Shown: piece by piece, positions 8,469 through 19,236 of the stretch
Numbering within the stretch: position 1 is the stretch's first letter
How the letters are laid out: each line of letters starts with the position of its first letter
Origin: Celeribacter sp. PS-C1
GTDB taxonomy: Bacteria; Pseudomonadota; Alphaproteobacteria; Rhodobacterales; Rhodobacteraceae
Reading direction: 5' to 3'
NCBI RefSeq assembly: GCF_019429625.1
Contig: NZ_JAHXRW010000004.1
Span: 248,001-312,000 of the forward strand
Length of the DNA: 64,000 bases
Made by a program: the position numbers and the translations under genes
The notes under the pieces: generated by a model
What the model was told of the DNA's origin: nothing
What the model saw: only the letters and a program-made list of their open reading frames with translations
Database searches by the model: none

Positions 8469-8518
8469 CAGCGGGCACTCACGACTCTAAAACACACCAC
8501 GCACACGAGTGCCCGCTG
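8469..8518 (-). promoter_or_regulatory. 12-bp perfect inverted repeat in the rhodanese leader
   Basis: The arm 8469-8480 (CAGCGGGCACTC) is exactly complementary to 8507-8518, with a 26-base spacer. It lies 17 bases upstream of the rhodanese ATG, next to its ribosome-binding site. In RNA it would be a strong stem-loop; in DNA it could be a two-site operator. No U-tract follows, so it is not a typical terminator. Confidence 0.6.
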
Positions 8519-8830
8519 TCCGAAAGGGATGCAAAGATGTGATTGAAAGCGTCTTAGGCCAAGAGACTTACGCTAGGTAATGTAACAGAATCGTGAGTTT
8601 TGAGCAAGGTTTCCATCCTCCGCCCCCCCCTATTTCACGCTCAGGCCACAACCATGAATGCCATTGATCGGCTTTAAAATGGAACAGCAAGATGCTTGAT
8701 AAAAAATGAGCATGTGCGAGAAATCAAAGTGTTGCTCCTCATATGCTGGCTAAACGATGAGACGCCTCATGCCTGCACCTGAGGCAGACACGCGATTGAT
8801 CGCATATTGGGAACTAGGCCATATTCCGCT

Positions 8831-8975
8831 GAATGGTGCTACCAGACGAATTCGAACTAGTCCGGGCATGGACCGCATAGCTGCCCCTTATGCCGCGCAG
8901 AGACCGCGCCACTCTGCGAGAGCTGCGGCAAGGTTCGATTTGAAAAGGTTATAGAGCGAGGCGTTCGCGGCGGAG
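8831..8975 (+). repeat. diverged direct repeat, copy B
   Basis: Direct repeat of 7271-7415, in the same orientation 1560 bases downstream. Together the copies flank the rhodanese/small-protein pair. The segment CTTATGCCGCGCAG is nearly identical in both. It lies about 100 bases from the end of the PEP synthase gene. Confidence 0.7.
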
Positions 8976-9073
8976 AACGCCTGAAAACTCTGATCGAAAT
9001 GCCACTGCCAACGGCTCGGCCGCATTCCGTCGGCGCGGCGCAGTGAGGAAACCAGCATTGAGGTTCCGCTAGG

Positions 9074-11470
9074 CTACAAAACGCCTTCGGCTCCCGCCAC
9101 GTTCTCCTTGACGGCAAGGTAACTGTCGGGCGTGACCGAAATCGTGTCGATCCCAGCTTTCACCAGCAAGCGGGCGAAATCCGGGTCATTGCTGGGGGCC
9201 TGACCGCACAGTCCCACCTTGCGCCCCGCAGCGTGGGCTTTGGCGATCACCGTTTCGATCATCCACATCACTGCCGGATCACGTTCGTTGAATTGCGGAG
9301 CAAGCGCTTCGGAATCCCGGTCGATCCCCAAGGTCAGCTGTGTCAGGTCGTTCGACCCGATTGAAAAGCCGTCAAAGCGCTCGGCAAAGGCTTCGGCGCT
9401 GATCACATTCGAAGGTATCTCGCACATGACATAGACTTGAAGGCCGCCCTCTCCGCGCTTGAGCCCATTCTCCGCCATGATCTCGAGGACGCGGTCCGCC
9501 TCGTCCAAAGTGCGGCAGAAGGGGATCATCACGATCACATTGTCGAAGCCTTTCTCTTCGCGCAGCTTCTTGATGGCGCGGCACTCCAAGGCAAACCCAT
9601 CTTTATAGCCGTCCGAATAGTAGCGCGAGGCACCACGGAAGCCGATCATCGGGTTCGCTTCTTCGGGTTCAAACATCCGCCCGCCCATCAGATCAGCGTA
9701 TTCGTTGGTCTTGAAATCGCTCATCCGGATGATTGTCGGGTTCGGGTAATAGACCGCCGCGATCCGAGCCAGCCCCATAGACAGTTTATCGACGAAATAA
9801 TCCCGACGATCCGCGTAACTTTTGGTCAGCGCATCGACCGCCTTTTGATCTTCTACGTCAAGTTGGTCATGGCGCGTCAGAGCCAGCGGATGAACTTTCA
9901 CCTCGTTGCTCACGACGAACTCCATCCGGGCAAGTCCCACGCCATCCGTCGGCAGCCGCCACCACCGCATCGCGGCAGACGGGTTGGCAAGGTTGAGCAT
10001 CACTTTGGTCCTTGTCACAGGCACGTCGTCCAAAGGGACCTCCTGCACTGTCACATCCGCCTTGCCGGCATAGATCAGGCCGTCTTCCCCCTCGGCACAG
10101 GACACCGTGACCATCTGATGATCATGCAGGACTTTCGTGGCATTGCCCGTACCGACAATGGCAGGCACGCCAAGCTCGCGGCTGATGATCGCCGCGTGCG
10201 AGGTCCGGCCCCCGTGATCCGTTACGATCGCGGAGGCGCGTTTCATGATCGGCACCCAATCAGGGTCCGTGGTCGAGGTCACCAGAACTGCGCCATCGAC
10301 GAAGCGGTCGATGTGTTCCGCCGTCTCGATGATGCAAACTTCACCACTGGCCACTGCGGCTCCGACACTGAGGCCTTTGGCGAGGACCTCACCTCGATTT
10401 TCCAGCGTGTAGGATTTCATCGCGCCGGAGTTGGCATGCGATTGCACGGTCTCAGGCCGGGCCTGTACGATGTACAAAAGCCCGTCTTCCCCATCGCGCG
10501 CCCATTCCATGTCCATCGGGCAGCCGTAATGGGTTTCAATTGACACCGCAGCGCGCGCCAGTTCCAAGATCTCCGCATCTGTCAGAACGATCTGTTCCCG
10601 CTCGGATTTCGATGTGGGCACATTGCGTGTGGCAACGGTGTCATCGGCGCCATAAATCATCTTAATCTCTTTGGCGCCCAGCGCCTTGTGGATGATGGGC
10701 GTGGTTTCGGGTCGGTTCAGGAAGGGTTTGTACACCTGATACTCATCGGGGCTCACCGCGCCCTGCACGACGTTTTCTCCCAAACCCCAAGCTGCGTTGA
10801 TCAACACGACCTTGTCGAAACCGCTCTCAGTATCGAGAGAGAACATGACGCCCGATCCGCCAATGTCAGAGCGCACCATCTGCTGAACACCGATCGACAA
10901 GGCCACCTCCAGATGATCGAAGCCTTTCAGTTCGCGGTAAGTGATCGCCCGATCGGTAAAGAGAGAGGCGTAACATTTACGGCAGGCGGTCAGCAGGGCC
11001 TCCTCTCCGACGACATTCAAAAACGTCTCCTGTTGACCCGCGAAACTTGCATCCGGAAGATCCTCTGCCGTCGCGGACGACCGCACAGCCACCGACGGAT
11101 TTTCCCGCCCGACACGTTTCCCCAATGCGCGGTAAGCCTCGCGGATGTCGGCCTCAATCTCAGCGGGCCAGACACCGGAACGGATGATCGTTCGGATCGC
11201 AGCCCCCGCCTCTGCCAAGGTCGCTCGACCGTCGGACAGCTTCTCCAGTTCCTCTTTCATTCCCCTGCCAAAATCATTGGCTTCCAGATATTTGCGATAA
11301 GCCCCAGAGGTTGTCGCGAACCCCGGCGGCACACGAATACCCGCGGCTGTCAGAGATTGAAGCATCTCGCCGAGAGAGGAGTTTTTCCCTCCGACCTTGG
11401 CAACATCCTCCCGTTTCAAATGCTCAAGCCAAATCAGTGATTGGCCGGTGTCACGGTTGCTTTGATCCAT
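9074..11470 (-). CDS. ppsA: phosphoenolpyruvate synthase
   Basis: About 798 residues, close to the usual 790-800. It converts pyruvate, ATP and water to PEP, AMP and phosphate for gluconeogenesis. The N-terminal ATP-grasp domain shows KVGGKNSSLGEM and RSSATAEDLPDASFAGQQ. The swivelling phosphohistidine domain has GGRTSHAAIISREL with H425. The C-terminal PEP/pyruvate barrel has GSNDLTQLTLG and the catalytic GLCGQAPS loop. I chose the start at 11470, where GAGAGGAGA is well spaced; ATGs at 11476 and 11524 are in frame. It is divergent from the N-ATPase operon, so the two may share control in the 224-base gap. Confidence 0.95.
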   Translation of the reverse strand: MDQSNRDTGQSLIWLEHLKREDVAKVGGKNSSLGEMLQSLTAAGIRVPPGFATTSGAYRKYLEANDFGRGMKEELEKLSDGRATLAEAGAAIRTIIRSGVWPAEIEADIREAYRALGKRVGRENPSVAVRSSATAEDLPDASFAGQQETFLNVVGEEALLTACRKCYASLFTDRAITYRELKGFDHLEVALSIGVQQMVRSDIGGSGVMFSLDTESGFDKVVLINAAWGLGENVVQGAVSPDEYQVYKPFLNRPETTPIIHKALGAKEIKMIYGADDTVATRNVPTSKSEREQIVLTDAEILELARAAVSIETHYGCPMDMEWARDGEDGLLYIVQARPETVQSHANSGAMKSYTLENRGEVLAKGLSVGAAVASGEVCIIETAEHIDRFVDGAVLVTSTTDPDWVPIMKRASAIVTDHGGRTSHAAIISRELGVPAIVGTGNATKVLHDHQMVTVSCAEGEDGLIYAGKADVTVQEVPLDDVPVTRTKVMLNLANPSAAMRWWRLPTDGVGLARMEFVVSNEVKVHPLALTRHDQLDVEDQKAVDALTKSYADRRDYFVDKLSMGLARIAAVYYPNPTIIRMSDFKTNEYADLMGGRMFEPEEANPMIGFRGASRYYSDGYKDGFALECRAIKKLREEKGFDNVIVMIPFCRTLDEADRVLEIMAENGLKRGEGGLQVYVMCEIPSNVISAEAFAERFDGFSIGSNDLTQLTLGIDRDSEALAPQFNERDPAVMWMIETVIAKAHAAGRKVGLCGQAPSNDPDFARLLVKAGIDTISVTPDSYLAVKENVAGAEGVL

Positions 11471-13597
<2,127 letters not shown>

Positions 13598-13601
<4 letters not shown>

Positions 13602-13882
13602 CACAGCCGCATGCCGTAAAAGACGAAGTCGAAGATGCCGCCCTTCAAGCCGTTGATCGAGCCCGGTTGGGCCACGACGACCCGGAGCCGTCCTTGGGGG
13701 CGCGGTTGGGACAAATCGGCATTCTTGGCTGGGCCATCGTCACACCGATGCTTTTGGGCATCGTTCTGGGGCGTTTCGCGGATCGGCATCTGGAAACCGG
13801 CATCTTCTTTACAGCCCCCGCGATTTTCATCGGCGCGGCGATCGGGTTTCACGCAGCCTGGAAGTGGATGCATCATCAATGA
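13598..13882 (+). CDS. atpQ: N-ATPase accessory membrane protein AtpQ
   Basis: A 94-residue protein overlapping the atpC stop by four bases. Residues 1-38 are acidic and hydrophilic. Two membrane helices follow, about 40-60 (IGILGWAIVTPMLLGIVLG) and 68-88 (GIFFTAPAIFIGAAIGF). This is the AtpI/AtpZ-like small subunit found third in N-ATPase operons and thought to help c-ring assembly or ion supply. The identification rests mainly on operon position plus the two-helix pattern, because proteins this small diverge quickly. Confidence 0.85.
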
Positions 13883-14151
13883 GCTTTTCTGTTTCACTCT
13901 TTGCGCTTGGGATCGTCGTCGGCTTCGTCTTGGGGCTGATCCATTTCGCCAGCCTCAAACGCGTCACCGCGCTCTACCTCGCTGACGGTCCGGTCTGGCG
14001 CGCGATAGGATTGCAAGTGCTGAGATTGGCCGTCCTGGCCGTTGCTTTGATCCTTATGGCGCGCCAAGGCGCCGTACCGCTTTTCGCGACGCTTGTCGGG
14101 CTCCTCCTCGCCCGCACTCTGGTCCTGCGTCGAGCCAAAATGGAGGCGTGA
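13879..14151 (+). CDS. atpR: N-ATPase accessory membrane protein AtpR
   Basis: A 90-residue hydrophobic protein starting at the ATGA overlap with atpQ. Three predicted membrane segments are visible: about 3-24, 38-56 (LQVLRLAVLAVALILMARQ) and 59-78. This is the N-ATPase-specific AtpR position, directly before subunit a; the two small proteins occur together only in this ATPase class. A conserved-looking arginine (VLRLAV) lies within a helix, a feature reported as typical of AtpR and proposed to interact with the c-ring. The exact function is not established. Confidence 0.83.
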   Translation: MSFSVSLFALGIVVGFVLGLIHFASLKRVTALYLADGPVWRAIGLQVLRLAVLAVALILMARQGAVPLFATLVGLLLARTLVLRRAKMEA

Positions 14152-14855
14152 TGGATAACCCGCTCACTCTTGATCCGCTCTTTCATCTGGGTCCCGTGCC
14201 GATCACCGCACCCGTAGCGGTGACTTGGGCCATCATGGTTGCTCTTGCACTGTTTTCTCTGTTGGCAACGCGCCATCTCAAATTGCACCCCGGCAAAATG
14301 CAAACGGTTTTGGAAGGTTTCGTCACGACCATCGACGGACAGGTGCGGGACACGATGAACCGCGATCCAGCCCCTTACCGTGCGCTGATTGGGACGATCT
14401 TTTTGTTTGTTCTGATTGCCAACTGGTCCTCTCTGATCCCCGGCATCGAACCGCCAACCGCGCATCTCGAAACCGACGCGGCACTGGCCTTGGTCGTATT
14501 CATCGCCACCATCGCCTATGGCATTTCCGGGCGAGGGTTGCGCGGCTATCTAGCGACCTTTGCCGAACCGAGCTGGGTGATGATCCCGCTCAATCTGATC
14601 GAACAGATCACCCGGACCTTTTCACTCATCGTGCGTCTTTTCGGCAATGTGATGAGCGGCGTTTTCGTGGTCGGCATCGTCTTGTCGCTGGCGGGGCTGT
14701 TCGTGCCAATTCCGTTGATGGCGCTCGACTTGCTGACCGGCGCAGTGCAGGCCTATATTTTTGCGGTGCTTGCCACGGTGTTCATCGGCGCCGCTGTCGG
14801 GGAGCAACCGAGGAAGGACAGCGATCCAAAGAATAAGGAGGACATGACACCATGA
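14151..14855 (+). CDS. atpB: N-ATPase subunit a
   Basis: A 234-residue polytopic Fo subunit that forms the ion half-channels against the c-ring. The diagnostic helix is TRTFSLIVRLFGNVMSG at about residues 157-173, with the essential arginine in VRLFGN. The N-terminal HLGPVPITAPV and the C-terminal LLTGAVQAYIFAVLATVFIG also fit the family. I chose ATG at 14151 (TGATG junction with atpR); a GTG at 14148 would add one residue. The sequence ends in a charged tail (RKDSDPKNKED), which doubles as an AAGGAGG-like ribosome-binding region for atpE. Confidence 0.93.
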   Translation: MDNPLTLDPLFHLGPVPITAPVAVTWAIMVALALFSLLATRHLKLHPGKMQTVLEGFVTTIDGQVRDTMNRDPAPYRALIGTIFLFVLIANWSSLIPGIEPPTAHLETDAALALVVFIATIAYGISGRGLRGYLATFAEPSWVMIPLNLIEQITRTFSLIVRLFGNVMSGVFVVGIVLSLAGLFVPIPLMALDLLTGAVQAYIFAVLATVFIGAAVGEQPRKDSDPKNKEDMTP

Positions 14856-15100
14856 CCGGAAATCTCATTGAAATCGTCTCGATACTGGCAGCTGCCATTG
14901 CGGTCAGTTTTGGCGCCATAGGGCCAGCTTTGGCCGAGGGGCGTGCCGTGGCCGCAGCCATGGACGCAATCGCCCGGCAACCCGAGGCGGCTGGAACGCT
15001 CAGCCGGACGCTCTTCGTCGGCCTCGCCATGATTGAAACCATGGCGATCTACACCTTGGTGATTGCCCTGCTGGTGCTTTTCGCGAACCCCTTCGTCTGA
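14852..15100 (+). CDS. atpE: N-ATPase subunit c (Na+-type ion ligands)
   Basis: An 82-residue two-helix c subunit. Aligned by eye to the Ilyobacter tartaricus Na+ c-ring, E29 in GPALAEGR takes the place of Gln32, E62 of Glu65, T63 of Ser66 and Y67 of Tyr70 (MIETMAIYTLVIALL). The Na+ site side-chain ligands are therefore present, with an extra carboxylate in helix 1. This arrangement, two acidic residues per hairpin, is known for N-ATPases and supports Na+ rather than H+ coupling. The ATG overlaps the atpB stop, and a strong AAGGAGG precedes it. Confidence 0.95.
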   Translation: MTGNLIEIVSILAAAIAVSFGAIGPALAEGRAVAAAMDAIARQPEAAGTLSRTLFVGLAMIETMAIYTLVIALLVLFANPFV

Positions 15101-15113
15101 AAGGCACACAGCC

Positions 15114-15848
15114 ATGACCATTGATTGGTGGACCTTGGGGCTTCAGACCATCAATGCGCTTGTCTTGATCTGGATTTTGGCGCGGTTCCTGTTTCGCCCG
15201 GTGTCTCAAATCATCGCCAAGCGGCAGGCTGCTGCACAGGCCGATCTGGATGCCGCACAACAGGCGCGTTCTGACGCCGAAACCGCATTGGCTGAGGCAC
15301 GACGAGAGGCCGCGCGCCTGATCCAGGATCGGGCGAAGGTGCTCAAGCACAGCCATGATGCCGCGGAAAAGGCGATGCAGCATCAACTTGAATTGGCCCG
15401 CCAAGATGCCGAGAAAGTGCGTGCCGCGGCAGAAGAAGACATCGCGAAGCGGCGCGCAGCGGCAGATGCGGAGATGAAACATCAGGCAACGATCTTGGCC
15501 GCGGACATTGCCGGTCGATTGATGACACGCCTGCCGGACGAAGCCCGTATCGAGGGGTTTACTGAGGGTTTGATCCAGTCAATTGCCGACTTGCCGGACG
15601 TCACCCGCGACGGGATCGGCGTAAACGGCCCGATCCCACTGCGAGCCGCACGGAAGCTGAGCGCGCATGAGGCGGCACGGATCAAGGCGCGGCTCTCCGA
15701 GGTTTTGGGGCGCGACGTAGAGATCAGCATGAGCACCGATCCAGATCTTTTGGCCGGTCTCGAAATCGATGCAGATCACGCCATCCTGCGCAACCATCTT
15801 CGGGCTGATCTTGAACGGATCAAAGCGGAGTTAACCGCCGATGACTGA
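15114..15848 (+). CDS. atpF: N-ATPase subunit b with delta-like C-terminus
   Basis: 244 residues, longer than the usual 155-175 residue b subunit. An N-terminal membrane helix ([19 protein letters not shown]) is followed by [10 protein letters not shown] and a long charged coiled coil to about residue 130. Residues about 180-240 ([28 protein letters not shown]) resemble the C-terminal end of the delta/OSCP subunit. No separate atpH lies in the operon, so the peripheral stalk appears to combine b and delta functions. Start at 15114 chosen by AAGG nine bases upstream; the frame extends to 15063 within atpE. Confidence 0.92.
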   Translation: MTIDWWTLGLQTINALVLIWILARFLFRPVSQIIAKRQAAAQADLDAAQQARSDAETALAEARREAARLIQDRAKVLKHSHDAAEKAMQHQLELARQDAEKVRAAAEEDIAKRRAAADAEMKHQATILAADIAGRLMTRLPDEARIEGFTEGLIQSIADLPDVTRDGIGVNGPIPLRAARKLSAHEAARIKARLSEVLGRDVEISMSTDPDLLAGLEIDADHAILRNHLRADLERIKAELTADD

Positions 15849-17373
15849 TCATCCTGTTTTTGCCAATTGGCTCGACGAGAGACGCCGAAAACTGGCGCGC
15901 ACCGGGCTGGCTCCGGAGACCGAAGTGGTGGGGCGTGTCGAGCGGGTGGCCGATGGAATCGCCCGAGTGACAGGTCTGCCGGATGCGACGCTTGGTGCCT
16001 TGTTTCGGTTCGAAAGCGGCGGCTACGGTTTTGCGCATGGGTTGGGGCGCGATGACATCGATGTCGTACTTTTAGATGATGCAACAGGCGTCGAGGCCGG
16101 GCAAAAGGTTATCGACACAGGTGAGGTGCTGCGTGTGCCCGTGGGCGAGGCGTTGTTGGGACGCATCGTTGATCCTTTGGGGCGCCCCCTTGATGGAGGT
16201 CCTGCGCCCCATACCGAAGAACGCCACCCGATCGAGCGGCCCGCGCCCTCGATTATCGAGCGCGATCTTGTCTCTGAACCTTTGGAAACCGGGACATTGG
16301 TTGTCGACAGTCTCTTCGCGCTTGGACGGGGACAACGCGAATTGATTGTGGGAGACCGAGCGACGGGTAAAACTGCCCTCGCGGTCGATGCGATCATCAA
16401 TCAAAAGGACACGGATGTGATCTGTGTCTATGTCGCCGTGGGACAACGGGCGACGGCCGTCGAACGGGTCGTGGCGGCGGTGCGCGAACATGGCAACATC
16501 GCGCGCTGTCTCTTTGTGGTCGGCGGGGCGGCGTCGGCGCCGGGGCTGCAATGGATTGCCCCTTTTGCCGGGATGACCATGGCCGAATACTTTCGCGACA
16601 AGGGACAGAACGCCCTGATCGTATTCGACGACCTTACCCAACATGCGATGACGCACCGTGAACTGGCTTTGCTCACCCGCGAACCGCCGGGCCGGGAAGC
16701 TTATCCGGGGGACATTTTCTACCTGCATGCGCGTCTTCTGGAGCGGGCGGCAAAACTGTCCAAGGAATTGGGGGGCGGATCTTTGACCGCTCTCCCGATC
16801 GCGGAGACAGATGGCGGCAATCTGTCTGCCTATATCCCGACCAACCTCATTTCGATCACCGATGGACAGATCGTGCTCAGTTCTCATTTGTTCGCCGCCA
16901 ATCAGCGGCCAGCGGTCGATGTGGGTCTCTCGGTCAGCCGTGTCGGCGGCAAGGCACAGAAAAAGGCTTTGCGCGCCGTTTCGGGGCGCGTCAGGCTCGC
17001 GTTTGCGCAGTTTCTGGAGTTGGAAATGTTCACCCGTTTCGGCGGCATTTCCAATCCGCGCGTGACAAAGCAAATTGCCCGAGGCGAACGGATCAGAACG
17101 CTTTTGACCCAACCGCGCTATGCGGGGTTACGCCTTGTCGATCAGGTGGCCCTGTTGGCTGCCCTCGCGGACGGAGCGCTTGACGACTGTGAGCCGAAAG
17201 ATATCCCTGAGTTGCGCCGCCGCTTGCCCTCGGCCTTGGATGAACGGGCGAAAGTGGCCGTTCAAAGGGTCACCTGTGAGGGCACTTTGCCGGATGAGGC
17301 GCGGTCCGCCTTGGTGGCGGTTGTGACAGGACTTGTCCATGAGATTGCGGGACAGAAAGGCGGTGCTCGATGA
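15841..17373 (+). CDS. atpA: N-ATPase subunit alpha
   Basis: A 510-residue non-catalytic nucleotide-binding subunit. The P-loop GDRATGKT lies at residues 171-178, with [14 protein letters not shown] before it and VSVSR-type [11 protein letters not shown] after it. ISITDGQI and the [13 protein letters not shown] segment fit the alpha C-terminal domain. It overlaps the end of atpF by eight bases. It forms the hexameric head with the atpD product. No feature suggests loss of function. Confidence 0.96.
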   Translation: MTDHPVFANWLDERRRKLARTGLAPETEVVGRVERVADGIARVTGLPDATLGALFRFESGGYGFAHGLGRDDIDVVLLDDATGVEAGQKVIDTGEVLRVPVGEALLGRIVDPLGRPLDGGPAPHTEERHPIERPAPSIIERDLVSEPLETGTLVVDSLFALGRGQRELIVGDRATGKTALAVDAIINQKDTDVICVYVAVGQRATAVERVVAAVREHGNIARCLFVVGGAASAPGLQWIAPFAGMTMAEYFRDKGQNALIVFDDLTQHAMTHRELALLTREPPGREAYPGDIFYLHARLLERAAKLSKELGGGSLTALPIAETDGGNLSAYIPTNLISITDGQIVLSSHLFAANQRPAVDVGLSVSRVGGKAQKKALRAVSGRVRLAFAQFLELEMFTRFGGISNPRVTKQIARGERIRTLLTQPRYAGLRLVDQVALLAALADGALDDCEPKDIPELRRRLPSALDERAKVAVQRVTCEGTLPDEARSALVAVVTGLVHEIAGQKGGAR

Positions 17374-18221
17374 GTGCCGCCTACTCCGATGTTGCCGCCC
17401 GCATTGAAACGGTTCACAAATTGGAAGCCGTGATCGCCGCCATGCGCGGCATTGCCGCCGCCCGGGTTCAGGAAGCGCACGCGCATACACGAAGCATCCG
17501 CACCTATGCCACCACGATTGGGGATGCCATTGGTCATGCCCTGAGTTTCGTGCCGCTTCATGACAAACCGCCAAATGACACCGAAGAGACGCGCCATGTG
17601 GTCGTGCTTTTGACCGCCGAACAGGGGTTTGCAGGCGCCTTTAGTGAGGCAGTGTTTGCCGCGGCAGCTCCGGCGTTCGAGGGCGCATATGAGCTTTTGC
17701 TGATCGGAGGCCGCGGCCTTGAGATAAGCGCCGAACACGGCCGCGACGTCAGTTGGTCTGCCTCGATGATTGCGCATCCGGCAGAGACCTCCGGGCTTGC
17801 CACTCGGATTACTGATGCAATCTATGCACGCCTTGCCAAAGGCGATGTGTCCCACGTGTCGATCATACATTCTGAACCGGGCGAAGCGGGGCAGATCGAA
17901 ATGAAGGTGAGCCGGTTGGTGCCCTTTGACTATGGCCGTTTTACGATCGCGGACACATTGGTCCCGCCGCGTTTGACCCTGCCACCGGAACAGCTTTTGG
18001 AACGTTTGGTCGAGGAATATCTCTTCGCGGAAGTGAGTGAGGCGGTCATGTTGTCCTTTGCCGCCGAAAACGAAGCACGGATGCGGGCGATGATTGCGGC
18101 GCATGACAATGTGGTCGCCTCGCTTGAAACACTTGTCGCCGCATCGCGCCGACTGCGCCAACAGGAGATCACCGAAGAAATCGTCGAGCTCGCCACAGGC
18201 AGCATAACGCAGGACGCCTGA
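17370..18221 (+). CDS. atpG: N-ATPase subunit gamma
   Basis: A 283-residue central-stalk subunit, last gene of the ATPase cluster, starting at an ATGA overlap with atpA. The N-terminal helix [20 protein letters not shown] and the C-terminal helix [31 protein letters not shown] are the two long helices that form the rotating shaft. The middle is a Rossmann-like domain ([17 protein letters not shown]). Gamma subunits of N-ATPases are divergent, and only the terminal helices are well conserved here. Confidence 0.92.
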   Translation: MSAAYSDVAARIETVHKLEAVIAAMRGIAAARVQEAHAHTRSIRTYATTIGDAIGHALSFVPLHDKPPNDTEETRHVVVLLTAEQGFAGAFSEAVFAAAAPAFEGAYELLLIGGRGLEISAEHGRDVSWSASMIAHPAETSGLATRITDAIYARLAKGDVSHVSIIHSEPGEAGQIEMKVSRLVPFDYGRFTIADTLVPPRLTLPPEQLLERLVEEYLFAEVSEAVMLSFAAENEARMRAMIAAHDNVVASLETLVAASRRLRQQEITEEIVELATGSITQDA

Positions 18222-18250
18222 CACTCACCCACACGGAGAAAGGAAGTCAC

Positions 18251-19225
18251 ATGTCCCGTTCAGATGGAACCGACCACAAACCTTTTCCCGCATCAGAGCT
18301 GTGTCGCGATGCGCAATTGCCGTGGTGTCGCCCGAAATCCGAAGATGAGGACAGGCTTGCCCCCGATCTGGTACGGGCGATCATGGCTCATCCGAATTAC
18401 CGGCAAGCCGATGAGGACGTGAACTTCCTGAACCGGGGCGACATGCGCGGGACCCGGCTACAATTGGACTATCAAAAGGCGGAGACGCTTTTACATGAAC
18501 ATGGCATCGCGCATTCCATCGTGGTCTTTGGCGGCACACGCATCTCAGAACCTGCGGCCGCGCAAGCCCACGTGGCGTCCCTCACGTCGCAACATGATGC
18601 GGAGCCAGACAACGAAGACTTGAAAAAGCGCCTGAGCATCGCCAAGCGCATTGCCGCGAAAAGTGTCTATTATGATATCGCCCGCGACTTTGGAAATATT
18701 GTCGGACGATATAGCGGCGAAGAGGACAATCGGTTGGTGATCGTAACGGGTGGCGGTCCCGGCCTGATGGAAGCCGCCAACCGGGGCGCGCATGACGCGG
18801 GCGCCAAGTCCATCGGCCTCAATATCACCCTGCCTCACGAACAATTTCCGAACCCCTATGTGACGCCCGGGCTCTGTGTGCAATTTCGATATTTCGCCCT
18901 GCGCAAATTGCATTTTCTGTTGCGGGCTCGTGCGCTCGTGGTGTTCCCGGGCGGGTTCGGAACTCTGGACGAATTGTTCGAAACACTCACACTGATCCAG
19001 ACTCGAAAGATTGCGCCCGTGCCGGTCATTCTGGTGGGCAAGTCTTATTGGTCGCGGGTCTTCGACATTGATTTTCTCGTCGACGAAGGGGTCATTGATC
19101 CGGAAGATCGCAATCTGTTCTGGTTTGCCGAAACCGCTGAAGAAATCTGGGAGGATATCGTCAGATGGTATGATCGCTCGGGGAAGCTCTTTGTCGCCTC
19201 CCCCTCTGCTGACCCAATTTCCTAA
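18251..19225 (+). CDS. LOG-family (TIGR00730-type) protein
   Basis: A 324-residue Rossmann-fold protein. VTGGGPGLMEAANRGA and VFPGGFGTLDELFE are the two signature loops of the lysine-decarboxylase-like/LOG family, whose characterised members cleave nucleoside monophosphates such as cytokinin ribotides. The N-terminal 100 residues before the core are an extension beyond the usual 190-residue LOG protein. AGAAAGGAAG precedes the ATG. It follows atpG by 29 bases and precedes the metallo-hydrolase gene by 11, so all are probably one transcript. A link to nucleotide turnover under energy stress is inference. Confidence 0.88.
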   Translation: MSRSDGTDHKPFPASELCRDAQLPWCRPKSEDEDRLAPDLVRAIMAHPNYRQADEDVNFLNRGDMRGTRLQLDYQKAETLLHEHGIAHSIVVFGGTRISEPAAAQAHVASLTSQHDAEPDNEDLKKRLSIAKRIAAKSVYYDIARDFGNIVGRYSGEEDNRLVIVTGGGPGLMEAANRGAHDAGAKSIGLNITLPHEQFPNPYVTPGLCVQFRYFALRKLHFLLRARALVVFPGGFGTLDELFETLTLIQTRKIAPVPVILVGKSYWSRVFDIDFLVDEGVIDPEDRNLFWFAETAEEIWEDIVRWYDRSGKLFVASPSADPIS

Positions 19226-19236
19226 AGGAGGAGCCC

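Larger units (their letters stand above)
8453..9073. other. 621-base intergenic region
   Basis: No convincing gene. It contains the rhodanese leader inverted repeat (8469-8518), an eight-C tract at 8623-8630 and direct-repeat copy B (8831-8975). Short open frames here, for example 8757-8954, have no ribosome-binding site or family resemblance. Confidence 0.6.

Noticed and set aside
8623-8630. Eight-C tract as a phase-variation switch
   Set aside because: It lies in non-coding DNA far from a promoter or start codon, so there is no gene to switch.
8836-8860. tRNA 3'-end-like string (possible attachment site)
   Set aside because: T-stem pairing fails, and the string is part of the direct repeat shared with 7271-7415, which lacks the tRNA-like bases.
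9437-10543. 368-residue open frame antisense to ppsA
   Set aside because: It lies wholly inside a well-supported PEP synthase gene and its translation shows no family motif.
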